This document shows, piece after piece, positions 1 to 10,774 of a stretch of DNA of 64,000 nucleotides. The DNA lies in assembly GCF_030253575.1 (NCBI RefSeq), contig NC_080561.1:37433564-37497563 (forward strand), given 5' to 3'. The DNA comes from Rhododendron vialii (Eukaryota; Streptophyta; Magnoliopsida; Ericales; Ericaceae). The notes under the pieces are model-generated. The model worked only from the letters and a program-made list of their open reading frames with translations, was not told the origin of the DNA and did not search any database. The position numbers and the translations under genes are program-made. The stretch's first letter is position 1; each line of letters opens with the position of its first letter.

Positions 1-744
1 AGGTCATGATAGCTAGCCTAGTGGTAGATGGTTTAGGAGGTTACAATTTCAGGACGCACGAACGTTGCCCCTGGGTGCCGTGCAACCCTGTTGGTCCGAT
101 CGTAAACTACTAATGCTCGTTGAGACAATGAAAATCTAATGGTGATTAATCCCTCATGAGACCCTCCACGGGAACTCTCCAGGGGTCACTTCCAAGAAAT
201 TTCTCTTTAGACGGCCGCCCCTCCTCACTTTATACTCGGCAAAAAAATAGCAAAGGTAAAAGTGGACTCTTACTCGGATTCACACGTTCGTACCACTCCT
301 TACCTATTCTTTCATTAGAAAAAGCACAAGCAATAGATAGAATAAGAAAAAAAAACAATCACAATAACCTAAGAGGGACAACATAGATAGAAACTAGGTT
401 TCACAATTATATTTTACAAGCAATAGGGGATAAAACAATGAACACAGTTCAAATTTTCAAATAACCCACTTGTATAGTTTAGGAGAAGTGGACCTGTTTA
501 TATAGTAGTTCTAAAAAGTACAGAAAAAAAAAAAAAAGGCACAATTTTTAATTCCTTAAACTTGGAATTGGTCAGAGGTTGTTGTTCCTCAGGTATCACT
601 TCCCAGTTTAATTAGTTACTAATTTTTAGTTTATTTATCCACTTTGAATCATTAATTTATCACAAGGAGATTTTTAAAAAGGGGGATGAATTTTTCTGCA
701 GTTTGGGATGAAAGTGAACGCTCTGCGGTTAGGCAATTTCTGGC
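1..744. other. Intergenic, no gene recognised
   Basis: No coding sequence with family resemblance is visible on either strand. The stretch is AT-rich with an A-tract near 523-537. The 76-codon open frame at 156-386 has low-complexity composition and no recognisable motif. Confidence 0.5.
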
Positions 745-1135
745 CCGATTATGGGTCCGATTCAATGATTGGAATCGTTTATCTTGTAGAGCTTGTTGAG
801 AACTACAATCCAAACTAAAACGATACTGTTCGAATTTCGATAAGTAATCGATCAGAATAAATTTACCTTACATTTCTTTTACAAGTGGGTTTCATCTAGT
901 GTGCTGCTGACTCCATTTTTTCCAAACTAAAATTATCCTGATTGGATTTCGATAAGTAGTCGATAAGGATAAATTTACCTTATAGTATTTCTTTTAAAGG
1001 TGAGTTTCATCTAGTGTGTTGCTCACTCCATTTTTCCATTTACATATGTAATCCGATCAAATTATTGATCAAACGCGATCAATGTGATTTTCTTCGTGAT
1101 TGTAATTCTCGACGAGCTCTACGAGATTAATAATT
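745..1135. mobile_element. Degenerate foldback element with internal tandem duplication
   Basis: The left arm (about 745-860) carries the block 'cttgtagagcttgttgag'. The right arm (about 1045-1135) carries its reverse complement in the form 'ctcgacgagctctacgag'. Between them a unit of about 112 bp is repeated twice (812-923 and 924-1037), each copy ending in a 'catctagtgtg.tgct.actcc' motif. It belongs to the same core-sharing foldback group as the elements at 3083, 7571 and 8272. No target duplication could be defined. Confidence 0.5.
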
Positions 1136-1689
1136 TCGATCACCCAATTAGACCCATCATCAGGCCCGAAAATACCCTGACTGCATATTGTGCAGTTTCT
1201 TCCCAAAATGCTGAGAATTCATCTCCAAAAAGAAATTATCTGGAGTATTTTCGATCTGTGATAAGAGGATAATAAGAGGACAATTTGAGAGTGGGGGCCA
1301 CAAGTTTTTTACAGCCAGCTGGCCCATGTACTTGATAAATGGACCGGTCCAATGACGGACATGTTTGAATAAAGGTCCGTAACATGAGACTAGTATTGAG
1401 ACTCGACTCGACTCATGCATTATGCATGCTAAGAATATGGGAAAATGGCGGCCCATGACGTGTTTTGATAATTAATACCCGCCAAGAATATGTTGAGAAC
1501 GTTTGTTAATGTTAAAAATGTCATTGACGGGTATTAATTATCAAAACACATCATTGACCGTCATTTTTCTTAAGAATATTCTCATCAAATTTTGAGCCAG
1601 ATTTAACTTCAAAACTAATTTTCTACTTTAGCTAGTGACTTTTTTGATAGAACATTGCATCGGCCTCTTTTTTAGTGCTTTGTAGTATA

Positions 1690-2810
1690 ATAATATAGTT
1701 TTTTTTTTTTTTGCTTATCAAAAAAAAAAATTAGTACGTATGATTTTATTTTTGCTAATAAATGACTAGACATAGATACGAAATACAAATAAATCTAGAG
1801 TATTTAATCCTTACAGAGTTTACATTTAATTGAAATAACAACAAAGACGGAATAACAGTAAAAGATAGAAAACCCAATGAATGGATCAGCGCACTCCTTG
1901 CTAGCAAGTCCGCACAGCCGATTCGCCTCCCGGTACTCATGCTTGAGGTTTGTCACCACGAATCCCTCCATTAGGAACCTGTTATCAAATTGCTCAAAGG
2001 ATTATTGGTTTCGGTCCTGAATGGTATTGGTCACTGCAATAGCTTCAATACAAATAACAACATTGGAATAATGAAGATCATTTGCAAGTTTGAGGCCATC
2101 CCTTAAGGCCCACAATTCCACTGCCAAGGCCCAAGGTCGAGCACCTCCCAATTTTTCTTTGGAAGCCCAAGCCAAAGCATCAGTGTGGTTAAAAAAAAAA
2201 TTGTTCCAGTGTATCGTTATGCGTTAAGGACCGAAAAAGGAACCTATTCCAGTTGTTCCAACTTCCAAATACACCAAGAAGCCAGAGGGAAGATTATCCC
2301 CCAAGGCAATCCCGACGGGTGGGTAAGCTTGGGCCGACAATTGGAGAGGAGCCACTTGGGAAGAGACTCAGAAAGGAAGTGAGGAGAAAGGGAAGGGGCC
2401 AGGTGGAACTTGAAGGAGAAGATTCCAAACAGAGCGGGCAAAGGGACAATCACGGAGTTACTTTCAACATGATTCGGACAATACCGATGCGAACAGTGAC
2501 GAGGGCAAAACAAGCCACCGTAGCAAATGTAAAAATTTGGCAAGTGGTCCCTGCGTTTGAAGAGGCTGATGTGAGGCCAATTTCTGCCCTTGCATTGCCT
2601 TGCCAGATGAGGATGCTCTAAGAAAACGCGTGTCTGGTCATCAATTCTTTGTTCTACAGATATCACTCGGTCGAAGAGGGAGGAAATGGTACATAACTTT
2701 AGAACACAGCTCCGATCAGGACAATGTTCAATATCGTTCAGTGCATATGAATTTACATACTTTGAAGTTCGAACTATCCCAGACATAGCCCAATAAATTG
2801 TTTTGTTCAA
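1690..2810 (-). pseudogene. LINE (non-LTR retrotransposon) ORF2 3' relic, RNase H region
   Basis: Read on the minus strand, about 2810-2250 ends in a stretch like the C-terminal part of plant LINE ORF2 ('PWGIIFPLASWCIWKLEQ'). About 2180-1900 then reads as the RNase H-like domain: 'ARPWALAVELWALRDGLKLA', then 'HEYREANR' and, one frame over, 'CADLLARSAL'. These match the usual order 'AE-WALRDGL...YREAN-CADxLA' of that domain. A stop follows the 'IQDRNQ' segment and a frameshift separates YREANR from CADLL, so it is dead. Poly-T runs at about 1700-1730 fit the 3' poly-A end of an antisense insertion. What is known: plant LINEs carry this RNase H fold. What I infer: one insertion covers both segments. 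Confidence 0.7.
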
Positions 2811-3082
2811 TTATAAAATTCAAAACGGATTTTGGGCCTTGTGTGGTGAGGGGTGCCAGACTGCCAGTATGATAGAATCCTTAAACCTTAGATAAAATCT
2901 AGGTCCGCCACTGCATCTCATTCCACGTATAAGCGTGTGAAATAATTTTGAGAAAGGTGGAGTAGAAATTAGTCCGATACGCATGCAAGTTGGCCCGGGA
3001 GTCCATGGAGGGAGGCTTCTGTCTAGTTTTTTCCTTATCCAGTTTTGGGCTCAGTTTGGGCTGTTGTCCTAGGCTCAAAACA

Positions 3083-3322
3083 GTGATTGGAATTGTTCAT
3101 TTTGTAGAGCTTGTTATTTAGGATAAAAATTAACTTGATCGAACATCGGTAGATACGTGATCGAAATAGATTTGTACGAACAAAAAATGGAAAATTTAAG
3201 TTTTGAATTATTTTTTTAATCCCATTTTTCTTTTACAAATCTGTTTTGATTATGTATCTACTATGTTCAATTTTTTAAGAAAATGACAAACTTGACGAGT
3301 TCTACGGAATGACAAATTCTTT
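3083..3322. mobile_element. Foldback element (core-sharing family)
   Basis: Imperfect inverted repeat. The left arm contains 'gttcattttgtagagcttgtt' and 'gatcgaacatcggtagatac'; the right arm contains the reverse complements 'gtatctactatgttcaa' and 'cttgacgagttctacgga'. There is no coding capacity. Confidence 0.5.
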
Positions 3323-3433
3323 CTTTTTTTTGGGTCAATCTTAGGCCCGTCTCCACTTGTACAGCTTTTGCAGTCTCAACGACACGACAAACACATTACA
3401 CACTGTGTAAACGGCACGTGTTCAAAGAATTTA

Positions 3434-5451
3434 TGGGCAAATTTCACTGACCTCTCCAGAGGTTTCTGACACAAACAGATATCTCTCCTGAGGTTTTTGA
3501 AATGACACTGACCTCCCCTCCTTTACCTGACAACACCAAAGGACCCCCCCTCTCGCCAAAAACACTCACACAGCGTTAAATTCACCGTTAAATGGTATTG
3601 AAAAGACAAAAAGGTCCCCGGGTATATAAATGGACGCTTTCTGGCCCATGCTAGAAGTCTTCGCCTTAAAAAATTAAAACCCATAACATACAGAGAGAGA
3701 GAGGGAAGGAGAGAAAGGGGACGACGACGACGATGTTGAAGGATGCTCAGATCACGTAGTTCGTTTGAAGATGGTGATGTTGTTCTTTACTCCATGACCG
3801 GAAGACCGTGGTTTGTTTGTGGAGAAGAATATCGTGCAGTAGGAAGATTTTGGTAATCTGTTCATCTGAACTGGATAGCTATGTCTTCAAGCTTGTAGAG
3901 GTAACCATGTTAACTGTAGATAGTGTATGTTAGGATTTTGAGGTCATGCAACATCGTAGTTAGGTTTTTCTGAGTTTTTTTTTTGGGGTTTTTGGATCAA
4001 ATCCGATTAGGGTTCGCAAAAATTTGGGGCTTTTGTGTTTTATGTTTGAAAAGGGTTGAGATAGTCAATATTTTGTATGAATTTGTTAGAGATTAGTTAT
4101 TTCTGCAATTTTTTTTTCTGGTTTTTATGGTCTGAACTATGGTTTATAAATGTTGCTTTCCTCTGTTTCGAAATTGGGCCTGATGATTCGGGCACGACGA
4201 TTTTTGTTCGGACTGGTGCACTTGGAGTTCAAAAGACGCACGCCGTTGACTGGTTGCTTCTTTGCAATATTTACTCTTGGTTAGTAGACCCTTCCATGAT
4301 GTATGTATATAAACACATGGGAGCATGTCTATATATACATTACAAATACACATATATAAATACATATACCGTTATAATACCATTTAATTATATTTGCAGG
4401 GTATTGTGGTCAATTTGCCTTCATTGAAATACTTAACTTTGGATGAGCCCCACCCAACTTTTTTTTTTGGATAACCAGATGTCCGGGTTAGATTGCGTGC
4501 ACTCGACTAATTTTGAAATTCTGGAGCTAACGATCGGACAAACCCTCAAGAGACCATTTCAATGATAAGTATGGAACATTTTTTGGAATCTACATGCAGA
4601 TATTGAAGATTAGTTTTTTGTATATGATGGTATAGGGCTAAAACAACATATTCCTTTTTCCCAATGGATAGTTGGGGTTGACTAAATACTACTTGGTATG
4701 GTTGTATAAGGCATAACAGAGATTATTTTATACCAAAAGTCTATGTCTACCGCACGGTTTTATTGCTCCCCCACTGCACTCAATCTCACCGTCCGTACGT
4801 GTTTTGTACGGTTTGGATAAAAAAAGAACTTTTCCCGGAAGAGTTGAACTCTTGTCTGTATGAGTTTTTTAATAATCTAGATCATAGATTGCTGAAACAA
4901 ATGGTGAGATAGGGAGCGGTAGGTGTAGCACCGTTGCGGGGAGAGAGAAGCCAACGTCTCAAAAAAAATTTCTGATTTGGTTTTCACTTCTGAGTTCACC
5001 TGTTGAATTTGTTTGAAAAAATAGGATTTTACTAGTTGTTTAATGAGGTTGGGGAAAAAAAGGGTTTCAATTCATGGTAGTTTAGTTGGAAACTTGGAAT
5101 GGAAGATTGGGTTTGATATAAACAGGTTTCAATAATTCAATCCTTGCTTGAAACGTATATATTGAAAAAATTATAGTGGAGAAATGAGGAAAGAAAGCAG
5201 TGAGAAAATTGGGGAGAAAAGGGAGAAGGATAGAAGAACTGTGGAGGAGAGGAAAAAGGGGTAATTTTGATATTTCAGTAATTAATATTTGAAATTAGCT
5301 GATTTTGTTGAAGGTTTGGACGGCAAGTTGACGGAGGGGGGTATTTAGACATTGTTAGATAAAGTAAGGGAGGGCAGTGACATTTCAGAAACCTCAGGGG
5401 AGGTGTTTGCTTTTGTCAAAAATCTCAGGGGAGGTCAGTGAAATTTGCCCA
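3434..5451. mobile_element. 2.0-kb DNA transposon with ~120-bp terminal inverted repeats (MULE- or hAT-like, non-autonomous)
   Basis: The ends start 'TGGGCAAATTTCACTGACCT' and finish with its reverse complement. The arms stay similar for roughly 120 bp, each containing several copies of a 'cctcccctgaggttt' phrase. Flanking 8-mers agaattta (3426-3433) and agaatttt (5452-5459) match at 7 of 8 positions and look like a target-site duplication. The interior holds a GA-rich stretch with a (GAC)n run near 3720, a 116-codon frame at 4077-4427 with no family resemblance, and a nested inverted repeat at about 4741-4960. No transposase is recognisable, so it is probably non-autonomous. An 8-bp duplication favours hAT; the long TIR favours a Mutator-like element. 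Confidence 0.72.
4741..4960. repeat. Inverted repeat nested in the 2.0-kb transposon
   Basis: 'ctaccgcacggttttattgc ... caatctcaccgt' at the left is answered by 'atggtgagatagggagcggtag' at the right. The arms are about 50-60 bp and imperfect. It may be a small MITE inside the larger element. Confidence 0.4.
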
Positions 5452-5781
5452 AGAATTTTCCTTGCAATGAAAAAGTACTCTTGAAAAACGTATTAATTAA
5501 TAAATAAATTATCAAAATCGAAGAGTCGAATCTTAATCGAGTAATAAATAGTTCATATACAATTTGTATGCGTTCAGATTTGATCCAATCTGTTCGTGTC
5601 AAAATAAACAATCGAATCAACCGCTCAATATCCGTTTAGTCGGGAGCTGCTCACCAGTATTCCGGGTTGGTTAGCATGTCCTTTATTCAAATGAAAAAAA
5701 ATCCTATGGATGATAAGGGCGAGACTAGAACTTCTCTAGGCGGGCTAAAAGGACAACACACCGCTCCACTCCAACTTCATA
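5452..5781 (+). other. Upstream region of the ATL gene
   Basis: AT-rich for about 200 bp, then mixed. No clear TATA box was seen. In the last 100 bp a second frame runs through the start codon but has no conserved features. Confidence 0.4.
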
Positions 5782-6345
5782 ATGAACATCCCAACATCAC
5801 CTCTCAACCCGCCCCTTCCTCCTCCACCACCACCACCACCGGCGGCTGCGCACCATTCTGGGCTCTCCGACTCGTCCCCTCTCCTCCCTATCATCACCAT
5901 CCTCGCCTTCGTTATTGTCGTCGTGCTAATCTACGCCTTTTTCTTCGCCATAAGGTGCCCCACAACCATCTCCAACAGGCTTCGCCGGAGCTCGGGCAGA
6001 CCCGCCGGGAATTCTACCTCGACCAGCCTCGGCACGAACACCGATGCCCTGGATCAGCTGGTTTCGAGCGTGGCATATAAGGAGGCGGCGGATGCTGGAA
6101 AAGACTCCGGCGGCGAGTGTCCGGTGTGTTTAACGGCGTTTGTGGATGGGGAAGTTATAAGAGAGGTGAAGGTATGCAAACACTTGTTTCATGATTCTTG
6201 TATTGAGGTGTGGCTCCGTGCTCACTCCAATTGCCCGGTTTGCCGGGTTTTTGTTGGTACGAAGCGGTGCAAACGGCCGGTGGTGGGCGGGGGCGGTGAC
6301 GAGGATTTCCGGCAGGGTTTGCCTGATTCTGCCGGCTTAGTTTGA
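5782..6345 (+). CDS. RING-H2 finger protein, ATL family E3 ubiquitin ligase (187 aa, intronless)
   Basis: Predicted membrane-anchored E3 ubiquitin ligase that would recruit an E2 through a RING-H2 finger. Order: proline-rich N-terminus (ten consecutive prolines around residues 11-20), one hydrophobic segment at about 34-58, a basic stretch (RLRRSSGR), a GLD-like 'ALDQLV' at 90-95, then the RING-H2. The ligands are C113, C116, C132, H134, H137, C140, C151 and C154, with spacing C-x2-C-x15-C-x1-H-x2-H-x2-C-x10-C-x2-C, the canonical ATL pattern, and W144 at the E2-contact position. The missing intron is also typical of ATLs. Oddities: the proline usually two residues before the third ligand is lysine here (K130), and the GLD motif reads ALD. 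The start at 5782 is the first ATG of this frame and gives a normal ATL architecture. The substrate is unknown and the family member cannot be specified. Confidence 0.93.
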   Translation: MNIPTSPLNPPLPPPPPPPPAAAHHSGLSDSSPLLPIITILAFVIVVVLIYAFFFAIRCPTTISNRLRRSSGRPAGNSTSTSLGTNTDALDQLVSSVAYKEAADAGKDSGGECPVCLTAFVDGEVIREVKVCKHLFHDSCIEVWLRAHSNCPVCRVFVGTKRCKRPVVGGGGDEDFRQGLPDSAGLV

Positions 6346-7560
6346 TGTTTAATTAGCAATAATTACAGGTTTTGATTTTGGAATCAAGCTAGTGATTGTC
6401 AGAGTTCAAGAGATGCAGTTCTTCTGTAATTTGGCAATCATACTTGTGTTCTTGATGTCGAGGAGACTGTTTTTTTACCTTTTTTTTTTGTTTTTCTTTG
6501 AAAAAATTATGAGTTTCTATCATAATTTTTTATTTTTTCGATTTCTGTCGTCAGAACGAATTAATAAGTTATAAAAGTGTGGCGTAAAATCAATAAATGC
6601 AATTTTTTTTGAATAAAAACAAAAGAAGGAGAAATTAATTTTTCTTTTTAATTCAAAACCACCCTAGTTGGATTTCTGTTTTTTTAAGATAAAGACAAAA
6701 GAAGAAGTTAATTATGGATATTTCTGTGATTAATTTTAGAATAAGCTACATATAGAAAATTTGTAGTTGCAAATAGTTTGGCCCATAATATATTGTCGTT
6801 AAAAAAAAGTAAGTGTTCGGATCAACTTTCGCGCACCTCAACTAATATTAGGAGCCCAATTCCATATTTCACTTGTGGAGAACATAATTAAAACCGAAAC
6901 AAAACTCCATATGAGATGGTCCCAAAAAATTAATAATACCTGAAACGTTTCGAGCATGAGACATTATAAACAGTAAAGATACAAGTACAGTAAGTGTTGT
7001 ATAGCAGCCGCGCACAGACCGTTTTTGCGCCCGTCTAGGCTCCCACAGGTTAAATTTTTAAGCAAAGTTGGATGATTCGTAAACACCCTTTCCGATATCG
7101 GATTGAGATAATTTTTAAGAGGGATCCCAAACGAAATATTTTGAACAAAATGAACGACTCCGATCATCTTTATGAGATCCGAGACGGCATAAAAGTGGTC
7201 AGTGCACGATTGTTGTACAGCACTTAGTGTACGTGCAGCATCGTTGCATTACAAATAAGCAAACCTCTACATTCCAGGTCTTCACCAGAATGCCTACTCT
7301 TGGGTTATTTTGTACTTTTGGTTATTTTGTTTGAAAGCCAAGCATTATAAAGCATCTTGTCAAAAAAAACATTATAAAGCATTGTCAGAAATGACCTGGA
7401 GTCTGCAATAGTCAATACCTACAACTCACCTAACAAGAGATGAAATGGGTCAGTAGAACTTTTGGATGGGACACTCTCATTATTTCGGATAAAAAAAATT
7501 TCTCAATAATTGAAATTATCCCAAAATTGTGCCTTATAATTACTGTACTATGTTGGGTAT
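6346..7560. other. 3' flank of ATL; degenerate AT-rich foldback copy
   Basis: About 6480-6710 carries phrases of the long AT-rich foldback family seen at 9559 and 47815 ('gatttctgtcgtcagaacga', 'gaataaaaacaaaagaagg'), too eroded to bound. The rest is AT-rich with no gene seen. Confidence 0.4.
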
Positions 7561-7570
7561 TAAATTATAG

Positions 7571-7965
7571 GACGCGGGGGGCTGCTGTCCCCAAGAGATA
7601 GCAGCGTGCTGCTGTCCCAATTTTGGAGCTCGCTCCGGTCTCGTTCTGATGATCTGAATCGTTCACTTTGTAGAGCTCATCGAGTAGAACAACTATGTAA
7701 AAAATTAGCTTAATTGGATATCATTAAGTACCTGATCGGAGCCCATATAACTCTCAGTCCATGGGTTATAGTGGATTTGATCCAATGTTTCGGATCTATT
7801 CTTTTTCAGATAAAAAGGTTCCGATCAGGTACTTAATGATATCCAATTAAGCTGATTTTTTACATAGTTGTTCTACTCGACGAGCTCTACAAAGTGAACG
7901 ATTCAGATCATTGGAGCGAGACCGGAATGGACCCCAAAATAGGGTACAGCAGCCCCCCTCCCTCC
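7571..7965. mobile_element. MULE-type MITE/foldback with perfect 10-bp target-site duplication
   Basis: The arms of about 170 bp are nearly complementary across the whole 395-bp element (ends 'GGGGGGCTGCTGTCC' and reverse complement, interior 'ttgtagagctcatcgagtag'). The element is flanked on both sides by TAAATTATAG (7561-7570 and 7966-7975), an exact 10-bp duplication; the match may run to 12 bp. Mutator-like elements usually make 9-11-bp duplications. No coding capacity. Confidence 0.85.
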
Positions 7966-8195
7966 TAAATTATAGGAGTTCTGATTATGTTGGCAAGTGA
8001 TTCCAAACAGTTTTCCATTCACGAAGCACCCAAAAAGAAAATTTACTCACTTTATTGTTCTTCATGGTTTTTTGTTTTTTGTTTTTGTTGATTGAGGAAA
8101 CACAAACATAGATATATAACACTAATTAAACTCTTAAAGACTCGGCCAAGGAGTGAGCCTCCTTGACCTCAGCTCTCGAAACTTTAGACACACAA

Positions 8196-8346
8196 ACAAG
8201 GATTCGGGGACTATGTTGTGCAGCCCATGCTGCACAGCGAGCTACACGGCTTTGCCGGCATCGATTTGACGATCGAAGATGTTCATTGTGTAGAGCTCGT
8301 CGAGTACTATGAGTGTACCAAAAATCAACTCGATTAAATATCATTA
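8196..8346. repeat. Fragment of the core-sharing foldback family
   Basis: 'ttcattgtgtagagctcgtc' followed by 'aatcaactcgattaaatatc' matches one arm of the element at 7571. It is preceded by a small palindromic 'gtgcagcccatgctgcac'. Only one arm is present. Confidence 0.5.
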
Positions 8347-8347
8347 A

Positions 8348-8690
8348 GTGTACCACGACTTCACCACCACTCCTCCACCACCACCATCACTCCCCTATCA
8401 CTCCATCACCACCACCACCATTACCACACTGCCACCACCACTACCACACTGCCGCCGCCACCATTATGTAACTATCACTTCATCGACACCACTCACTGTC
8501 ACTATTACACCATCACTCCACCGCCACGACCACCACCACCACTCACTGCCACCGTTATATCACCATCACTCCACCACCACCATTACACCATTATTGTCAG
8601 CACTCCAACACCACCACCACCACCACTCCATCACCACCAACACACCACCACCACCACAATCACCATTCCACCATTATTATAAGTACATTG
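8348..8690 (+). repeat. Imperfect (CCA/CAC)n trinucleotide tract
   Basis: About 340 bp made almost wholly of CCA, CAC and ACC triplets interrupted by TCA, TTA and GCC. It opens long frames rich in T, P and H, but these come from composition and not from a conserved protein. Confidence 0.85.
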
Positions 8691-9029
8691 TGACCATTAG
8701 TAAATTAAGAGAGAATCAGAACTAAAATTAATTTATCTTTTTTTAATTCAGTACTTAATATGTTTACCAAATAGTTTTTTAGCTTAAAAAATTTAGCATT
8801 CAGTACGTAATTTTTCAGCATTCAGTTTCAGTTTTATCAAACACGTCCCTATTAAATCACTTATTACTTAATAGATTCAATTTTAAGTGTTGAATTTATA
8901 TTATCAAACAAACCCTTCAAAAGGAACGGATGGAGTATCCCCCAACACAAGCCTAACTAAAATATGCAATTTCTCTAGACAACGTAATCCACGAACCAAC
9001 AACATATCTTCACGCTGATAAAAAAAAAG

Positions 9030-9390
9030 AACTGTGCAACACATAGCAATCTGTGCACAGATTTATTGTGGGGCCCACCACGGATCCCACAAAAATCATC
9101 CGAGCCGTTCATTAAATGTAAAACATTTTTTCAATGGTTCCCGTAAAAAATAAGCTCAATCCAATACCTATAGGTGCTTCATCCAACTATCTAACTTTTC
9201 ATTCAGATTTTCAGATAATGAAAAGTTATATGATTGGATCGAGCACCTATAGGTATCGGATTGAGATTATTTTTTACGGAAACCCTTGAAAAAATATTTT
9301 ACATTTAACGCACGGTTCGGATAATTTTTGTGGGACCCGTGGTGGGTCCCACAATAAAATCTGTGCACAAATTGTATGTGTGTGTAGACT
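9030..9390. mobile_element. Long foldback MITE
   Basis: The inverted repeat covers almost the whole element. The left arm contains 'caatctgtgcacagattt', 'gggcccaccacgg' and 'cctataggtgctt'; each is answered in reverse complement up to about 9374. Similarity weakens out to a 'cacacata' edge on both sides. A broken copy of one arm lies at 59706-59764. The exact ends and target duplication are not resolved. Confidence 0.75.
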
Positions 9391-9558
9391 TTCTGTAAAA
9401 AAAAAACAACATATCTTCACAGTGCTCCTGCTCCACTACAACAGACAGTCGGTACGTATCTTCACATTGCTCCACTACATCGCCTGAGCCCAAATCAGCG
9501 TATGCCACACCGCCAAAGCTTCCCTGATCATCAACGCCGAACTCGCAAAAACTTTCTT

Positions 9559-9915
9559 AAGGCTGTTCGGCTACTTTGTTTATTTTTTTGTCCTTATTTA
9601 AATTTTTTTCGTATTTTTTAGTTTTTTGTCATTTTTTTTAGGAATTATTGTTTCTTCATGACAAGAGGAATTTAAAAAGTAAAAAATTACGATCGAAATC
9701 CAAAATTTTTTGAATAAAGACTAAAAAATTGGCTTATTTTTGTCTTTATTCAAAAAAATTAGGTTTCGATCTATATTTTTTACTTTTTAGATTTCTTTCG
9801 TCATGACGAAGCAATAATCCCCAAAAAATTGACGAAAAACTAACAAATGCAAAAATAAAATAAAATAAGGATAAAAAAAAAGAAGCCAAATGACTTATTT
9901 AGCCGAACGGCTCCT
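9559..9915. mobile_element. AT-rich foldback element (three-copy family)
   Basis: The ends read 'ggctgttcggcta' and reverse complement 'agccgaacggct'. The arms meet in the middle at 'aaaaattggcttatttttgtc'-type sequence. Interior phrases 'gacaagaggaattt' and 'tttctttcgtcatgacgaag' are mutual inverted copies. The same structure recurs at 47815-48152. Confidence 0.72.
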
Positions 9916-10318
9916 GAACACCTCTATCACGCCTAACGCCCTCAGCACCCATTAAACTGACACCGGAACTCCAACCGTAAAATCTAAAGTCTAAACCCAG
10001 ATTGGACGTCCTCCAAAATCGCCTAGCCTCCTCACACAGTCGCACATAAAAAAAAAAAAATGCTCAATAGACTCCCCCTCCAACCCACAAACTGGACAAA
10101 CAACCTCATCAAACTAACCCTCTCCGAGCTAGCGCCTAGACCGACAAAATTCTATGAACAACTTTCCATAAAAATAATGCAAATTTTGAACCCGACCAAT
10201 AGATTTCATCCGAACCACCACACAATCGTGCGGGGTTTAGTTGCACCTCACGTAATTTTGTTATGGTTAGGGGTCTTGGATCGCCACTTAATCATACTTA
10301 AACCATGCTCCAGGAGCA

Positions 10319-10322
<4 letters not shown>

Positions 10323-10349
<27 letters not shown>
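10323..10349. repeat. (TA)n microsatellite, left of foldback
   Basis: Uninterrupted TA dinucleotides directly flanking the element at 10351. Confidence 0.95.
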
Positions 10350-10350
10350 G

Positions 10351-10721
10351 AGTTTCCTTCTCCTAAGGACCACCTTATTTTAATAAAATAAGGACCTCCC
10401 TTTCCCGATCAAATTTTGATGATCCGAGCCGCTCAATGTATTTAAAACGTGATTTTAAGGGTACTCGCGAAAAATCAGCAAAAAAAAAACCGGGAAGGGC
10501 TTCATCCGAGCAGTTTTTGTTATGTTTTTATCAAACGGTTCAAATAAAAACTGCTCAAATCAAGCCCTTCCCGGTCATTTTTTTTGCCGATTTCTCGCGG
10601 GTACCCTTAAAATCACGTTCTGAATACATTGAGCGGTTCGGATCATCGAAATTCAATCGGAAAATGGGAGAAATGGGGAGGTCCTTATTTTAACTAAAAT
10701 AAGGACCTCCTTATTTGAAAA

Positions 10722-10724
<3 letters not shown>
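10351..10724. mobile_element. Foldback MITE inserted in a TA microsatellite (Micron-like)
   Basis: The arms of about 160 bp are complementary: 'ttaaaatcacgtt', 'cccttcccggt' and 'gatgatccgagccgctcaat' at left are answered at right. Each arm starts with its own small palindrome around 'aaaataaggacctcc'. Both sides abut (TA)n tracts, as described for Micron-type MITEs in rice, which sit inside TA repeats. Confidence 0.75.

Positions 10725-10725
<1 letters not shown>

Positions 10726-10768
<43 letters not shown>
10726..10768. repeat. (TA)n microsatellite, right of foldback
   Basis: About 21 TA units following the foldback. Confidence 0.95.
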
Positions 10769-10771
<3 letters not shown>

Positions 10772-10774
10772 GTT

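Noticed and set aside
4077..4427. 116-codon frame as a gene
   Set aside because: Lies inside the TIR element, has hydrophobic low-information composition and matches no family I know.
8348..8725. 125-codon Thr/Pro/His-rich protein
   Set aside because: Entirely explained by the imperfect CCA/CAC repeat; several frames are open for the same reason.
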